Positions 14,030-15,764 of a DNA stretch of 15,764 nucleotides are shown piece after piece (the stretch's first letter is position 1; the number at the start of each line of letters is the position of its first letter). The position numbers were made by a program, and so were the translations under genes. The DNA lies in the NCBI GenBank assembly GCA_002418705.1, contig DIEQ01000069.1, positions 1-15,764 of the forward strand. The letters run 5' to 3'. The stretch comes from Mageeibacillus sp. UBA5770. Its GTDB lineage: Bacteria; Bacillota_A; Clostridia; Saccharofermentanales; Saccharofermentanaceae. Below the pieces are notes generated by a model, which saw only the letters and a list, made by a program, of their open reading frames with translations, ran no database searches and was not told the DNA's origin.

Positions 14030-15764
14030 ATGGATAATTCTGGTGACGCAGAAAACAAAGATATTTCTGAAAAGACGGCAAGGCCGGGAAACACAGGGAC
14101 AAAAGCAACCCCCGGAAATACCAGGGAAGTGGAAGACACGGATAACTCGGAGATCGTTATTATCCAGCACCAGAAAGACAGCATGAAATCAAAGACGAGT
14201 AAGGTGGTGATCATCGGTGCCATCGTTCTTGTTTTGCTGGCTGCAACCGGTGCTGCGACCTATTATTTTACGAACATCGGTAATCCATTCCCTTCTGCCA
14301 ATGCCGGCACTGACGAGAATGCTGTTTCTCCAGATGTTATGAAGGCCGCCCTTGATGTGGATACGTTTTATTCCGGGATTAAGATTGACGGAGTTGACGT
14401 TTCCGGCAAGACGAAGGAAGAGGCGGCTGCCCTTTTTGCAGAAGAAACTCCTGCAAATGATTCTAAATTCAGTATTACTCTCTCTTTAGACGGAGAGAAG
14501 TATCCGCTGGATCCGGAAGTGTTCAGCACGACCTCAAATATTTCGGATGTGATTGATGAAGCATACAATTACAACAGGACAAGTGATAATTCGGATGAAT
14601 CTGCGGCCCTTGCCGAAAGATATCAGGTTCTCTCAAATCTACAGGTCACTCCAAAGAACTATGAGCTTACATATGAAGTTGATATGGATGCAGTTGAAGA
14701 TGAAATACACAGCATCCTTGATCCGCTCGCAGGGCCTGCAGTTGATGCTGCAGCAACCGCGTTCGATACGGAGAAACTGGAATTTGTCATATCGGAATCG
14801 GTAAAAGGAATGGATATTGATGTTGACGATGCGATTGCATCCGTGAAGTCAGCCGTTAAAGAGAATGAATATTCGAAGGTCATTCCTGTCAGTGCGGTTG
14901 TTGTTGAGCCAAAGGTCAGCAAAGAAGAGCTTTCTTCACTGCTTGGTCTTGTATCATCGACAACGACCATAACATCCAACAATGACAATCGAAATATTAA
15001 TATCGATCTTGTCTGCAAGACAGAGGACGGATTGGTTCTTCAGCCCGGTGAGTCCTTTAATTTCAATGATTTCATCGGCGAGCGTACCTCTGCCAAGGGT
15101 TACAAATTAGCCCCCGGCATATATAACGGTGCAATTCGCCAGGAGCTTGGCGGCGGAATCTGTCAGACGACCGGTACGCTTTTCCACAGCGTTATGATGG
15201 CTGATCTGCAGGTCGACGAGCGTCATCCGCACTCATGGCCGAGCGATTATGTAGATAAGGGAACCGACGCAACCGTAACCTGGGGCGGAAAGAATTTCCA
15301 ATTTACCAATAACTCGGAGTACCCGATTGCCATCCATGCGTATTACAGTGATCTTCACCTGACCATGGAGATTTACGGACGTCCGGTCGCTGACGGTATG
15401 ACGATTGAGATTGAGGGTATTGTTACAGGCAGAACCGGCCCCGGACCTACGCAGTATGTGGCCAATCCTGCCGCGGCTGCCGGAACAAAGTCATCTGTCC
15501 GCGGCTCCCATGATTTCATCAGGGCAGAATGTTATAAGGTCTATTATAAGGACGGCGTTGAGGTCAAGCGTGAGCTGGCATTTACAAGTGTCTATAATTC
15601 AATCAATGCGATAGTCAGCGTTGGCGTACTTGCTCCCGATGGTACGATCTGTCCAATGGATCCTGCGACCGGTGCGGTGGCACTGCCTGCGGTTCCGACA
15701 GTCGTACCGGAAATACCGACACCTACAGATACTCCTGCGCCGACCGGAACACCTCCGACACCGA
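14030..15764 (+). CDS. membrane-anchored VanW-family protein with G5-like domain (3' partial)
   Basis: ATG 14030 is the first start after an in-frame stop at 14015; GAGG is 10 nt upstream. 578 codons are visible and the frame is still open at the right edge. Residues 1-57 are hydrophilic and cytoplasmic, 58-80 form one transmembrane anchor, and the rest is outside the cell. Residues about 110-295 look like the peptidoglycan-binding-4/YoaR-type repeats seen before VanW domains. The VanW domain spans about 308-450, with LQPGESFNFNDFIGERT (336-352), GGGICQTTGTLFHS (374-387) and ERHPHSWP (397-404). A G5-like domain follows (about 498-533), then a Pro/Thr-rich tail (from about 551) suited to a wall spacer. 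VanW proteins are surface proteins of unsettled function in vancomycin-resistance clusters and many clostridia. This one is likely a cell-wall-associated housekeeping protein, not a resistance gene. Confidence 0.9.
   Translation, partial: MDNSGDAENKDISEKTARPGNTGTKATPGNTREVEDTDNSEIVIIQHQKDSMKSKTSKVVIIGAIVLVLLAATGAATYYFTNIGNPFPSANAGTDENAVSPDVMKAALDVDTFYSGIKIDGVDVSGKTKEEAAALFAEETPANDSKFSITLSLDGEKYPLDPEVFSTTSNISDVIDEAYNYNRTSDNSDESAALAERYQVLSNLQVTPKNYELTYEVDMDAVEDEIHSILDPLAGPAVDAAATAFDTEKLEFVISESVKGMDIDVDDAIASVKSAVKENEYSKVIPVSAVVVEPKVSKEELSSLLGLVSSTTTITSNNDNRNINIDLVCKTEDGLVLQPGESFNFNDFIGERTSAKGYKLAPGIYNGAIRQELGGGICQTTGTLFHSVMMADLQVDERHPHSWPSDYVDKGTDATVTWGGKNFQFTNNSEYPIAIHAYYSDLHLTMEIYGRPVADGMTIEIEGIVTGRTGPGPTQYVANPAAAAGTKSSVRGSHDFIRAECYKVYYKDGVEVKRELAFTSVYNSINAIVSVGVLAPDGTICPMDPATGAVALPAVPTVVPEIPTPTDTPAPTGTPPTP

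Noticed and set aside
13953..14186. 77-codon open frame on the plus strand
   Set aside because: It overlaps the start of the VanW-like gene in another frame, and its product looks like low-complexity basic shadow sequence.
15680..15764. Pro/Thr codon repeats at the right edge as a tandem repeat array
   Set aside because: The codons vary and no exact unit repeats; it reads as an ordinary wall-spacer sequence of the VanW-like protein.

Overview
The window most likely comes from the chromosome of a strictly anaerobic Bacillota (Clostridia-type) bacterium. It carries a FabV/Ter-type enoyl reductase, a tungsten-type aldehyde:ferredoxin oxidoreductase, a CbiMQO ECF transporter in the clostridial arrangement, a Bfd-like iron-sulfur protein and a VanW/G5 cell-surface protein. 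Base composition looks moderate. Genes are tightly packed with strong Shine-Dalgarno sequences and some GTG/TTG starts. This placement is inferred from gene content only. I see no rRNA, tRNA, CRISPR array or transposase.

Layout. (1) 1-1355, minus strand: the N-terminal part of a divergent DNA topoisomerase III (runs off the left edge) and a small ureidoglycolate-lyase-like cupin. (2) 1566-4621, plus strand: a His-rich CsoR/RcnR-family metal sensor followed by cbiM-cbiQ-cbiO, a Ni/Co importer. G6/C7 tracts flank the cbiM promoter and look like sensor operators; one also serves as the cbiM ribosome binding site. (3) 4743-8370, plus strand: a Bfd-like [2Fe-2S] protein, a HIT-family hydrolase and a terminator; then a DNA repair group (a small alkyltransferase-like protein with a cysteine active site, a C39-peptidase-like protein with no normal start codon, and 3-methyladenine glycosylase I), and finally fabV. 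(4) 13773-8395, minus strand: a YihY-type membrane protein, a radical SAM/SPASM protein resembling tungsten-cofactor oxidoreductase maturases, a 91-residue ankyrin protein ending in Gly-Gly-Cys-Gly-Gly, the aldehyde oxidoreductase with its own promoter and terminator, a MoaD-like sulfur carrier and a MoeB/ThiF-like adenylyltransferase. (5) 14030 to the right edge, plus strand: a membrane-anchored VanW/G5 protein.

The most coherent unit is region 4. An AOR needs tungsto-bispterin, which requires a dithiolene (MoaD plus an E1-like activator), and the radical SAM protein probably matures the enzyme or its cofactor. The ankyrin protein is encoded 1 nt after the radical SAM gene and is the least explained part; it is the best candidate for something undescribed. 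Region 2 is a self-contained metal uptake and sensing module. No stretch longer than 300 bases lacks a gene; the larger gaps (786-938, 1356-1565, 11239-11490, 13774-14029) hold only regulatory sequence or nothing recognisable.
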